In this document: positions 51,376-59,528 of the stretch, in pieces
Layout of the letters: the number at the start of each line of letters is the position of its first letter
Position numbering within the stretch: position 1 is the stretch's first letter
Source: Pukyongiella litopenaei
Lineage (GTDB): Bacteria; Pseudomonadota; Alphaproteobacteria; Rhodobacterales; Rhodobacteraceae
Direction of reading: 5' to 3'
NCBI RefSeq assembly: GCF_003008555.2
Contig: NZ_CP027665.1
Location: 868,001-932,000, forward strand
DNA: 64,000 nt
The notes under the pieces: generated by a model
Told to the model about the DNA's origin: nothing
The model's input: the letters and a program-made list of their open reading frames with translations, nothing else
Database searches by the model: none
Made by a program: the position numbers and the translations under genes

Positions 51376-51434
51376 TGTTCATCCCCCTGTGTGGATCGCG
51401 CGGGGTTCGTCCCGCATCAAGCGAAAGTTCAGCC

Positions 51435-51511
51435 AAAAAACCGCACAGGTCAACAAAACTTGTGGCTTTTGCTACATCTATTGCCAAACAATGTTGGATT
51501 TTGTGGGTTTT
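51435..51511. promoter_or_regulatory. Repeated TTGTGGnTTTT boxes in the proX-like/deoR divergent region
   Basis: TTGTGGCTTTT (51460-51470) and TTGTGGGTTTT (51501-51511) are direct copies with a 41-base period, about four helical turns. An imperfect inverted copy, AAAAAACCGCACA, lies at 51435-51447. DeoR-family repressors often bind repeated short boxes between divergent promoters, so these are the leading candidates for sites of the adjacent DeoR protein. Confidence 0.5.
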
Positions 51512-51555
51512 TTGGTATGCAATACGGGCAGATGCCACATCCGGAAGCACCGCGC

Positions 51556-52362
51556 ATGACCGCCCCACCCCCCACGACCAGCCACCGCGAACAGGAAATC
51601 CTGCGCGAAATCCGGCTCTCGGGCGGGTCGTGCCGGGTCGGGTTCCTGGCCGAACGCCTGGGCGTTTCGGATGAAACCGTTCGGCGCAACATCCGGACGC
51701 TTCAGGAAAAATCGCTGGTCCGGAAGGTGCATGGCGGGGTGCTGCTGTCCGAGGGGCTGACGCTTAACGAACAGCCGTTCCAGACCCGGATGCGGCACAA
51801 TGCCGAGGCCAAGCGCACCATCGCCGCGAAACTGGCCGAAATCATCCGCGACGGTGATTCGCTGTTTCTCGACATCGGCTCGACCACGGCCTACGCGGCG
51901 CAGGCGCTGGCGGGGCATCGCAACCTCTATATCGTGACCAATTCGCTGGCGGTGGCCGGCACGCTGGCCACGATCAACGGCAACCGCGTGTTCTTTGCCG
52001 GCGGCGAGCTTCGTCCGCATGACGGCGGGTCGTTCGGGCAGGATGCGATCCGCTTTCTGCACCGGTTCAACGTGCAATACGCGGTGTTTTCGGCCGGTGC
52101 CATCAACGGTGATATCGGTTTCATGCTGCATGACATCCAGGAGGCCGACCTGTCCCGCGAAGCGGCGCGCCGCGCGCAGACGCGCATCGTTCTGGCCGAC
52201 AGCGACAAGTTCGGCCGCCGGGCGCCGATCGCGGTGTCGGACCAGTGCGAACTGGACCTGCTGATCACCGAGGCACCGCCGCCGCGCGCCATTGCCGACA
52301 TGCTGGAGCGCAACGAAATCGCGCTGGTCCAGGCCGGTGGCGAAAACGGGAACGGAGCCTAG
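51556..52362 (+). CDS. DeoR-family transcriptional regulator
   Basis: A 268-residue repressor-type protein. The N-terminal winged helix is REQEILREIRLSGGSCRVGF followed by LAERLGVSDETVRRNIRTLQ, the DeoR signature. The C-terminal DeoRC sensor domain has LFLDIGSTTAYAAQAL, IVTNSLAVAGTLA, VFFAGGELRPHDGGSFG and IVLADSDKFGRRAP, which normally senses a phosphorylated metabolite. That suits a locus with two kinases. The ATG at 51556, with GGAAG upstream, was chosen; in-frame ATGs at 51517 and 51532 are alternatives. The next gene begins 3 bases after its stop. Confidence 0.87.
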   Translation: MTAPPPTTSHREQEILREIRLSGGSCRVGFLAERLGVSDETVRRNIRTLQEKSLVRKVHGGVLLSEGLTLNEQPFQTRMRHNAEAKRTIAAKLAEIIRDGDSLFLDIGSTTAYAAQALAGHRNLYIVTNSLAVAGTLATINGNRVFFAGGELRPHDGGSFGQDAIRFLHRFNVQYAVFSAGAINGDIGFMLHDIQEADLSREAARRAQTRIVLADSDKFGRRAPIAVSDQCELDLLITEAPPPRAIADMLERNEIALVQAGGENGNGA

Positions 52363-52365
52363 GCG

Positions 52366-53145
52366 ATGCAGGACAGGCAGGAGGCTCTGCTCGAGTTCGT
52401 CGACCGCGCCGCCGAGGTGCCGCGCCGCTATTTCCGCGGCGGCGTGGATATCGCGCTGAAGGCCGATGAAACACCCGTCACCATCGCGGATCGCGAAACC
52501 GAAACCGTCCTGCGCGAGGCCATCGCCGCCCGGTTTCCCGGCGATGCCATCCTGGGCGAAGAATTCGGCGATACGGGCCGGGGCCGGGACGGCGGCAGCC
52601 GGTTCCGCTGGGTGATCGACCCCATCGACGGCACGCGGTCGTTCATCACGGGGATGCCGCTCTACGGGATGCTGGTCGGATTGCTCGAACGGGACCGGCC
52701 GGTCCTGGGCGCCATCGCCATGCCCGAACTGGGCGAGGTCTATTCCGGCGGCCCCGCCGGCGCGATGCTGAACGGGTCGCATCCGCTGCGCACGTCATCC
52801 GCCACCCGGCTCGCCGATGCCTTTGTCTATATCAACGAGGCGGACAAGATCATCCGCGACCGGCCACGGGTCTTTGACCGCCTGAACCGGGCCGGGCGGG
52901 ACCGGCGGTTCAGCTGCGACTGTTATCCGCATGCGCTGGTCGCGGCGGGCCATGTCGACGCCTGCGTCGACTACCAGCTGCAACCCTATGACTATCTGCC
53001 GCTGGTGCCGGTGATCGAAGCCGCCGGCGGCGTGGTCACCGACTGGCAGGGGCGCCCGCCGGCGCTGGCCAGCGATGTCGCGGTGGTCAGCGCCGCCACC
53101 CCGGCATTGCACGCCGAACTCATTCGCCTGCTGAACGAAGGGTAA
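52366..53145 (+). CDS. Inositol-monophosphatase-family phosphatase
   Basis: A 259-residue Mg-dependent phosphatase. The metal-binding motifs are GEEFGD near residue 65, DPIDGTRSF near residue 85 and the C-terminal QPYDYLPLVPVIEAAGG. The sequence is closest in pattern to the HisN-like (histidinol-phosphate phosphatase) branch of the IMPase family, but there are no histidine biosynthesis genes here. It lies between a DeoR regulator and an N-methyl-amine oxidoreductase, and the locus contains two amino-alcohol-type kinases, so it may dephosphorylate a related phosphate ester. The substrate is unproven. Confidence 0.83.
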   Translation: MQDRQEALLEFVDRAAEVPRRYFRGGVDIALKADETPVTIADRETETVLREAIAARFPGDAILGEEFGDTGRGRDGGSRFRWVIDPIDGTRSFITGMPLYGMLVGLLERDRPVLGAIAMPELGEVYSGGPAGAMLNGSHPLRTSSATRLADAFVYINEADKIIRDRPRVFDRLNRAGRDRRFSCDCYPHALVAAGHVDACVDYQLQPYDYLPLVPVIEAAGGVVTDWQGRPPALASDVAVVSAATPALHAELIRLLNEG

Positions 53146-53149
53146 CGCC

Positions 53150-55561
53150 ATGGCCGATCATGCCGCGAAACATCTGATTATCGGCGGCGGCATCATCGGC
53201 TGTTCGATTGCCTATCACCTTGCCCGGCGCGGCGAACAGGGCGTGGTGCTGCTGGAGAAGGCGCAGCTGACCGAGGGCGCCACCTGGCATGCGGCCGGGC
53301 TCGTGGGGCAATTGCGGTCGTCGCGCAACACCACGCGGATGCTGCAACGTTCGGTTGCCATGTATGACCGGCTGGAGGCCGAGACCGGGCTGGCCTGCGA
53401 CTGGAAACAGACCGGCAGCCTGCGCCTGGCGGCATCGCCCGAACGCATGCTGGAAAACCGGCGGCTGGCGACGATGGCCCGCAGCTTCGGGCTCGAGATG
53501 CGGCTGATCTCGCCGGACGAGGCGCAGGCGTTGTTTCCCTATATCTCGACCGACGGCCTGCAGGGCGCGGCCCATATTCCCAGCGACGGTCATGTGGATC
53601 CCGGCGGCCTGTGCCAGTCCATCGCGGCGGGCGCGCGGCTGCATGGGGCCGACCTGCGCCAGCGGGTCAAGGTGCTGGATTTCACCCTGCGCGGCGGGCG
53701 CATCACGCAGGTCCACACCAGCGAGGGCATTTGGGAGGCCGAGACCGTCACGCTTGCCGCCGGGATGTGGAGCCGGGAACTGGGGCGCAAGCTGGGCCTG
53801 CGCATCCCGGCCTGCGCGGTCGAACATCAATATGTCGTCACCGAACCGATCCCGGATTTCCCCGACGATCTGCCGACCCTGCGCGACCCCGACCGGCTGG
53901 TCTATTACAAACCCGATGCGGGCGGGCGGCTGGTGGTCGGCGGCTACGAGGACAACACGCTGGGGTTCGGCGAAACCGGCATTCCGGGCGATTTCGTGCG
54001 CCAGCTGCTGCCCGACGATCTGGACCGGTTCGCGCCGCTGGCCGAACAGGCCGCCATCACCACGCCCATCGTCGGACAGGTCGGCATCCGGCAGGTCATC
54101 AACGGTCCGATCCCCTATTCGGCGGATGGCGATTTCGTGATGGGCCCGGCGCCCGGCTTCGACAACCTGATGCTGGCCACTGGGTTTCTCTATGGCATCG
54201 CCGCGGGCGGCGGCGCCGGCGAGATGATCGCCGAATGGCTGACCGAGGGCCGCCCCGGCCTTGACCTGTGGCCGCTCGACAACCGCCGGTTCGGCCCGCA
54301 TCACGGCACCAACGCCTTCATGTATCCCCGCGCGGTCGAACATTACGCCCATCACTACAAGCTGCGCCCGCCGGGGACCGAAGCCGAGGCCGCGCGCAAC
54401 CTGCGGCTCAGCCCCGTGCATGACCGGCTGGCCGCGCGCGGGGCGGTGTTCGGGTCGAAAAACGGCTGGGAACGCCCGCTGTGGTTCGCGCCCGAGGGCA
54501 TCGCGCCACGCGACCGGCTGGATTTTCTGAACCCCGGCTGGCTCGATTTCGTGGCCGGGGAACACCGCGCGGCCCGCAATGGCGTGACGCTGTGCGACCA
54601 GTCGAGTTTCTCGAAATTCGAACTGGCCGGACCCGGCGCGCTGGCGGCCATGCAACGGCTGGCAGTGTCGAACATGGACCGGCCCGCGGGCACGGTGATC
54701 CATACCCAGCTTTGCAATGACCGCGGCGGGATCGAGGCGGACGTGACCGTGACCCGGCTGGCCGAAAACCGGTTCTACATCGTCACCGGCGCGGGGTTCG
54801 GCGTGCATGACGGCGACTGGATCCGACGCCACCTGCCCGACGACGCGGTGCTGACCGAGGTGACATCGGGCATGGCCGTGCTCAACCTCGCCGGACCAAA
54901 GGCGCGGGCCGTGCTGGCGGCGGTCGCCGAAGAGGACGTATCGCCCGACCTGTTCCCCTTTGCCACCTGCCGCGAGGTTGCGATCGGTGCTGCACCTGTG
55001 CGGGCGATCCGCATCGGCTATGTGGGCGAACTGGGCTGGGAACTGCACATCCCAACCGAGTTTGCCTGCCACGTCCATGACCGGCTGCGCGATGCGGGCG
55101 CGGCGCATGGGCTGCGGGACATCGGGTATCGGGCCATCGAGAGCCTGCGGATGGAAAAGGGCTATCTCTACTGGAGCGCCGACATCACCCCCGATCATAC
55201 CCCGTTCGAGGCCGGGCTGGGCGGGCGCGTGCATTTCAGAACGGGCGGCGATTTCATCGGCCGCGCCGCGCTGGAACGGCAGAAGGAACAGGGCATCGCC
55301 CGGCAATTGTTCTGCTTCACCTCCGGTGTCAGGCTGCCGCTCTACGGGGGCGAAACCATCCTGCACGGGGGCCGGACCGTGTCGCTGGCCAGTTCGGCGG
55401 CCTACGGGTTCACCACCGGGCAGACCATTCTCTACGGCTATCTCGACCGGGCGCTGTGGGGCGAAACCGATTTCGAACTCGAAGCGTTCGGCACCCGCCA
55501 CCCGATCCGCCGCGTTGCCGCGCCGCTCTATGATCCCGAGAACCTGCGCCTGAAATCATGA
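53150..55561 (+). CDS. FAD-dependent dimethylglycine/sarcosine dehydrogenase-type protein (copy 2)
   Basis: An 803-residue protein with the same architecture as the gene at 44.0-46.4 kb. The FAD domain begins HLIIGGGIIGCSIAYHLARR and contains GATWHAAGLVGQLRSS with the likely FAD-linking His. The GcvT-like C-terminal half has FSKFELAGPGALAAMQRLA and IGYVGELGWELHIPTEF. The two copies are clearly related throughout but diverged, suggesting different substrates or an old duplication. It starts 4 bases after the phosphatase stop and is followed by a kinase of the same type as in copy 1. Confidence 0.87.
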   Translation: MADHAAKHLIIGGGIIGCSIAYHLARRGEQGVVLLEKAQLTEGATWHAAGLVGQLRSSRNTTRMLQRSVAMYDRLEAETGLACDWKQTGSLRLAASPERMLENRRLATMARSFGLEMRLISPDEAQALFPYISTDGLQGAAHIPSDGHVDPGGLCQSIAAGARLHGADLRQRVKVLDFTLRGGRITQVHTSEGIWEAETVTLAAGMWSRELGRKLGLRIPACAVEHQYVVTEPIPDFPDDLPTLRDPDRLVYYKPDAGGRLVVGGYEDNTLGFGETGIPGDFVRQLLPDDLDRFAPLAEQAAITTPIVGQVGIRQVINGPIPYSADGDFVMGPAPGFDNLMLATGFLYGIAAGGGAGEMIAEWLTEGRPGLDLWPLDNRRFGPHHGTNAFMYPRAVEHYAHHYKLRPPGTEAEAARNLRLSPVHDRLAARGAVFGSKNGWERPLWFAPEGIAPRDRLDFLNPGWLDFVAGEHRAARNGVTLCDQSSFSKFELAGPGALAAMQRLAVSNMDRPAGTVIHTQLCNDRGGIEADVTVTRLAENRFYIVTGAGFGVHDGDWIRRHLPDDAVLTEVTSGMAVLNLAGPKARAVLAAVAEEDVSPDLFPFATCREVAIGAAPVRAIRIGYVGELGWELHIPTEFACHVHDRLRDAGAAHGLRDIGYRAIESLRMEKGYLYWSADITPDHTPFEAGLGGRVHFRTGGDFIGRAALERQKEQGIARQLFCFTSGVRLPLYGGETILHGGRTVSLASSAAYGFTTGQTILYGYLDRALWGETDFELEAFGTRHPIRRVAAPLYDPENLRLKS

Positions 55562-55571
55562 AGGAGACCCG

Positions 55572-56492
55572 ATGCCGGATGACCTGACAGATGTGCATGA
55601 CGCGCTGGCCAACCTGCCGCACCTGGCCGCCATTCCCGAGACCGACCGCCGCCTTACGCGGCTCGGCGGGCTGACCAACCGGGTGTATCGCGCGGAAACC
55701 TCCGCCGGGACGGTGATCGTCCGTATCGCGGGCGTGGGCACAGACGACTATATCGACCGTGCGGTCGAGTTGCACAACGCCCATGCGGCGGCGGCGGCGG
55801 GCGTGTCACCGGAGGTGCTGTGGGCCGATGCCGCAACCGGCGTGATGATCACCCGCAGCCTCGATCCCATCACCACGATGACCCCGGACCAGTTCGCCAG
55901 CCGCAGCGGCTCACCGGGGCGCGCGGGTGCCGCGCTGGCACGGCTGCACGGCTCGGGGCGGGAATTCCGGTTCCGGTTCGAACTGTTCGCGATGATCGAC
56001 GACTATCTCGGGATACTCGCGGGCAGGAACACGGAGTTGCCAGAAGGCTACCACGATATCGCCCGCGCCGCCGCACCGGTCAAGGCGGCGCTGGCCGCGA
56101 ACCCCGCGCCGCTGGCGCCCTGCCATTGCGACCCGCTGTGCGAGAACTTCCTGGATGACGGCAAACGGATGTGGATCGTCGACTGGGAATATTCCGGCAT
56201 GAACGATCCGCTATGGGATCTGGGCGACCTGTCGGTCGAGGCCGGGTTCGGCGCGGATCAGGAGGCCGAGATGATGCACGCCTATTTCGGCCGCGCGCCG
56301 GAGGCGGCGGAAACCGCCCGCATGGTGATCTACAAGGCCATGTGCGACCTGCTCTGGACGCTGTGGGGGCTGATCCAGCATGCAGACGGCAACCCTGCCG
56401 AGGATTTCTGGGCCTATGCGACCGGCCGGTTCGACCGCTGCAAGGCGCTGATGCGCTCCGACGCCTTCGCCGCCCATCTCGCGGCGCTCTGA
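55572..56492 (+). CDS. Choline/ethanolamine-kinase-like phosphotransferase (copy 2)
   Basis: A 306-residue APH/choline-kinase-fold protein with RLGGLTNRVYRAET as the nucleotide loop. The catalytic loop is PCHCDPLCENFLDDG; in place of the usual His-X-Asp order it reads His-Cys-Asp, so the catalytic Asp is kept. The metal-binding motif is IVDWEYSGMNDPLWDLGDLS. It matches the phosphotransferase at 46.4-47.3 kb in size and layout. An AAGGAG site precedes the ATG, 10 bases after the oxidoreductase stop. It is probably the last gene of the deoR operon. Confidence 0.82.
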   Translation: MPDDLTDVHDALANLPHLAAIPETDRRLTRLGGLTNRVYRAETSAGTVIVRIAGVGTDDYIDRAVELHNAHAAAAAGVSPEVLWADAATGVMITRSLDPITTMTPDQFASRSGSPGRAGAALARLHGSGREFRFRFELFAMIDDYLGILAGRNTELPEGYHDIARAAAPVKAALAANPAPLAPCHCDPLCENFLDDGKRMWIVDWEYSGMNDPLWDLGDLSVEAGFGADQEAEMMHAYFGRAPEAAETARMVIYKAMCDLLWTLWGLIQHADGNPAEDFWAYATGRFDRCKALMRSDAFAAHLAAL

Positions 56493-56509
56493 ACCCGGGC
56501 CGCCGCGGG

Positions 56510-57985
56510 TCAGCGCGGGCGGCGGATCGCGTGGCCCGCGCCGTCGGGATAGGGCAGGTTTGCCTGCGCCGCCGCGATCCGGGCCATCGCGGTTTCGATC
56601 CCGGCCGAGGGCGCGCAGGGCCGGCGGGTTTCCAGGCTGACATGCAGCAGGAAATGTTCCCCGGTGGCCAGCAGCCGGTCGCCTTCATACATCGAGTGGA
56701 ACAGGTGCAGTTTCTTGCCCTCACCCAGCAGCATCTGCGTGCGCACCTCGATCCGGGCGCCGGCATGGGTCTCGTCCAGATGGCGGATATGGGTTTCGGC
56801 GGTGAAATAGCTGCCGCCGGCCGCGATATAGGCGTCATCGCATCCGATGATCTCCATGAACCGATCGGTGGCGCAGGCAAAGGCGTCGAGATATCGCGAT
56901 TCCGTCATGTGGCCGTTGTAGTCGGTCCAGTCGATCGGCACCGCGCGGGCCAGGGTCAGGATCGGCCGCGACAGGTCGCCGATATCGTCCAGCCGCCCCG
57001 CCAGCGGCCCCTGCGCCCTGAGCCGCGCATCATGTTCGCGCAACACCCGCCCCGCGCCCTGGTCGTGGTATTTCAGGCCACGCAGGATCGACACCAGGTT
57101 GTTGTCGCGGATACGCTCGAGATCGCGAATGCCGTGCGCGCCCGATTGCGCGTCCGACTGGCCGGCGATCAGGTCCACCAGGTCGTCGGTGAACTCGGGC
57201 ACGTCCATCAGTTTCGTCCACGGCCATTTCAGCGCCGGGCCGAACTGGGCCATGAAATGACGCATCCCGGCCTCGCCGCCCGCCACCCGGTAGGTTTCGA
57301 ACAAGCCCATCTGCGCCCAGCGCAGGCCAAAGCCCATGCGGATCGCCTCGTCGATTTCGCCGGTGGTGGCGATGCCGTCCTTGACCAGCCACAACGCCTC
57401 GCGCCAGACCGCTTCGAGGAACCGGTCGGCCACATGGGCGTCGATCTCGTGTTTCAGGTGCAGCGGGTAGAGCCCCAGCGACGACAGAAGGGCAGAGGCC
57501 CGTTCGACGACCGGCGCCGGGTTGGCCGGGGTCGTCACCAGTTCGACCAGCGGCAGCAGGTAGACCGGGTTGAACGGGTGCGCCACGACGATCCGCCCCG
57601 GATCGGCCCGTCCCTGCTGCAATTCCGACGGTTTGAAGCCGCTGGTGGACGACCCGATGATCGCATCCGGGTCGCAGGCGGCCTCGATCCCGGCATAAGT
57701 CGCGCGTTTCAGTTCCAGCTGCTCCGGCACGCTTTCCTGTATCCAGACCGCGCCGCGCACGGCCTCGCCGAGGGTGTCGTGAAAGCCGAGCTTCCCTTCA
57801 TCCGGCAGCGGCACATCGCTGAGCCCCGGCAGCGACCGGCGGGCATTGTCCAGAACCTCGCCGATCTTGCGTTCTGCCTGCGGGTCCGGGTCGAACACCC
57901 GCACGTTCCAGCCGTTCAGCAGGAACCGCGCGGCCCAGCCCCCGCCAATGACACCGCCACCGATGATTGCAGCCGTTTTCGTCAT
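56510..57985 (-). CDS. lcdH: L-carnitine 3-dehydrogenase fused to a betainyl-CoA-thioesterase-like domain
   Basis: A 491-residue fusion. Residues 1-320 form a 3-hydroxyacyl-CoA-dehydrogenase-like enzyme with the NAD motif AAIIGGGVIGGGWAARFLL, the IGSSTSGFKPSEL segment and AHPFNPVYLLPLVELV, characteristic of carnitine 3-dehydrogenase, which oxidises L-carnitine to 3-dehydrocarnitine. Residues ~340-480 are a hot-dog-fold thioesterase domain (VPIDWTDYNGHMTESRYLDA), which in this pathway should release glycine betaine from betainyl-CoA. The fusion is known in Rhodobacterales. The cleavage enzyme that links both steps is encoded at 58.5-59.4 kb. Confidence 0.9.
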   Translation of the reverse strand: MTKTAAIIGGGVIGGGWAARFLLNGWNVRVFDPDPQAERKIGEVLDNARRSLPGLSDVPLPDEGKLGFHDTLGEAVRGAVWIQESVPEQLELKRATYAGIEAACDPDAIIGSSTSGFKPSELQQGRADPGRIVVAHPFNPVYLLPLVELVTTPANPAPVVERASALLSSLGLYPLHLKHEIDAHVADRFLEAVWREALWLVKDGIATTGEIDEAIRMGFGLRWAQMGLFETYRVAGGEAGMRHFMAQFGPALKWPWTKLMDVPEFTDDLVDLIAGQSDAQSGAHGIRDLERIRDNNLVSILRGLKYHDQGAGRVLREHDARLRAQGPLAGRLDDIGDLSRPILTLARAVPIDWTDYNGHMTESRYLDAFACATDRFMEIIGCDDAYIAAGGSYFTAETHIRHLDETHAGARIEVRTQMLLGEGKKLHLFHSMYEGDRLLATGEHFLLHVSLETRRPCAPSAGIETAMARIAAAQANLPYPDGAGHAIRRPR

Positions 57986-58058
57986 GATCCTGTTTCCGCA
58001 TGTTTCGGGTCGCCCGTTCTGCCCGGCCAGGTCAGCATGGCGGAAAAGGAGACAGATG

Positions 58059-58529
58059 ATGGATATCGAGTTTCTACCGCTGCCGGGTTCCGTCGTGGCG
58101 CAGATCCGCGACAGCGGGATCGATGCCTATGGCAATCCGGTCGAGCGGCACAGGTCGGATGGCGGCGGCTATCCCTGCCGCCATTGCCTGACCGAGACAC
58201 CACCCGGCCATGATTACCTGATCCTCGCGCATCGGCCATTCGAAACGCGCAATCCCTATGCCGAAACCGGCCCGATATTCCTGTGCGCCGATGATTGCCC
58301 GACCGCCGAACCATCGGCCCGGTTGCCCGCGATACTGCGCGCCGACAGCTATCTCGTCCGCGGCTATTCGGCCGGGGAACGCATTCTCTATGGCACGGGA
58401 AAACTCGTTCCGACCGCCGGGATCGCCGCCTATGCGGCCCGCCTGTTCGAAAACCCGGACATCGCCTTCGCGGATGTCCGCAGCGCCAGCAACAACTGCT
58501 TTCAATGCCGCATCCGGCGTGCCTCATGA
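58059..58529 (+). CDS. DUF1203 family protein, antisense within the carnitine locus
   Basis: A 156-residue soluble protein matching DUF1203. It has GYPCRHCLTETPPGHDYLIL, IFLCADDCP, a central YLVRGYSAGERILYGTGKL and a C-terminal VRSASNNCFQCRIRR. Several cysteines and a conserved Arg/Tyr pattern suggest a small enzyme or binding protein, but no function is established. Two adjacent ATGs occur; the second, 7 bases after AAAGGAG, was used. It runs opposite to both carnitine genes, and its 3' end overlaps that of the cleavage enzyme by 6 bases. Confidence 0.83.
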   Translation: MDIEFLPLPGSVVAQIRDSGIDAYGNPVERHRSDGGGYPCRHCLTETPPGHDYLILAHRPFETRNPYAETGPIFLCADDCPTAEPSARLPAILRADSYLVRGYSAGERILYGTGKLVPTAGIAAYAARLFENPDIAFADVRSASNNCFQCRIRRAS

Positions 58530-59435
58530 CCCGGGCGCGCGCTTGGTCAGCCCCAGCCGCGCGCGCACCTCGGCGGGGCCGATCACGCGGGCGCCCATGT
58601 TCTCGACGATATTCGCCGCGCGTTCGACCAGTTGCCAGTTCTCGGCCAGCACGCCCTTTTCGAGCCACAGGTTGTCCTCGAGCCCCACGCGCACATTGCC
58701 ACCCGCCAGCACGCTGGCCGCGACATAGGCCATCTGGTTGCGGCCCAGCGCGAAGGCCGAAAAGGTCCAGTCGTCGGGCACGTTGTTGACCATCGCCATG
58801 AAGGTGTTCAGGTCGTCCGGCGCCCCCCAGGGCACGCCCATGCACAGCTGCACCAGCGCGTTCGGCTCGAGGATACCGTCGGCGACCAGTTGCCTGGCAT
58901 ACCACAGGTGGCCGGTGTCAAAGGCCTCGATCTCGGGCTTGACGCCCAGGTCGGTCATCATCCGGCCCATCGCCTGCAACATGCCCGGCGTGTTGGTCAT
59001 GACGTAATCGGCCTCGGCGAAGTTCATCGTGCCGCAATCCAGCGTGCAGATCTCGGGCAGGCAGTCGGCCACATGGGCCACCCGTTCGCTGGCCCCCACC
59101 ATGTCGGTGCCGGCAACCGTGGGCAGCGGGCTTTCCACGCCGCCGAACACCATGTCGCCGCCCATACCGGCGGTCAGGTTCAGCACCACGTCCACCTCGG
59201 CATCGCGGATGCGCTCGGTCACTTCGCGGTAAAGGTCGAGCCTACGGCTCGGCGCCCCGGTCTCGGGGTCGCGCACATGGCAATGCACCACCGCCGCCCC
59301 GGCCCTGGCCGCGGCAATCGCGCTGTCGGCGATCTGCGCGGGCGAGCGCGGGACATGCGGGCTGCGGTCCTGGGTGCTGCCCGATCCGGTTACGGCGCAG
59401 GTGATGAACACCTCCTTGTTCATGGTCAATGGCAT
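58524..59435 (-). CDS. BKACE-family beta-keto acid cleavage enzyme (dehydrocarnitine cleavage)
   Basis: A 303-residue TIM-barrel enzyme of the 3-keto-5-aminohexanoate cleavage family. Family motifs include KEVFITCAVTGSGSTQDRSP, AAVVHCHVRDPETG (metal-binding HxH), LDCGTMNFAEADYVMTNTP and VGLEDNLWLEKGVLAEN. Placed with a carnitine dehydrogenase/thioesterase, it should be the dehydrocarnitine enzyme that transfers acetyl-CoA to give betainyl-CoA and acetoacetate. The ATG at 59435 has AGGAG six bases upstream; a second ATG four codons later is weaker. It is separated from the dehydrogenase gene by the antisense DUF1203 gene. Confidence 0.88.
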   Translation of the reverse strand: MPLTMNKEVFITCAVTGSGSTQDRSPHVPRSPAQIADSAIAAARAGAAVVHCHVRDPETGAPSRRLDLYREVTERIRDAEVDVVLNLTAGMGGDMVFGGVESPLPTVAGTDMVGASERVAHVADCLPEICTLDCGTMNFAEADYVMTNTPGMLQAMGRMMTDLGVKPEIEAFDTGHLWYARQLVADGILEPNALVQLCMGVPWGAPDDLNTFMAMVNNVPDDWTFSAFALGRNQMAYVAASVLAGGNVRVGLEDNLWLEKGVLAENWQLVERAANIVENMGARVIGPAEVRARLGLTKRAPGS

Positions 59436-59507
59436 CGGGTTCTCCTGTCTGTCACGGGCAGGCTCATCCAGCCGCCTGCCGCCATCTGTTCCGCCAGCGA
59501 AGTATCG

Positions 59508-59522
59508 TGTCGGTTTCCGACA
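59508..59522. promoter_or_regulatory. Inverted repeat upstream of the BKACE gene
   Basis: TGTCGG and CCGACA form a perfect 6-base inverted repeat with a TTT spacer, 70-90 bases before the BKACE start and just after the aldo/keto reductase stop. A candidate operator for the carnitine genes; no regulator gene of the carnitine type is nearby. Confidence 0.35.
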
Positions 59523-59528
59523 TCGCGT

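Noticed and set aside
49846-51555. A long upstream extension of the DeoR reading frame
   Set aside because: It runs antisense through the ATPase and binding-protein genes; the DeoR domain starts only after 51556.
56171-58213. A plus-strand open frame of 680 codons opposite the carnitine dehydrogenase
   Set aside because: The dehydrogenase and thioesterase motifs lie on the minus strand; the plus-strand product has no domain structure.
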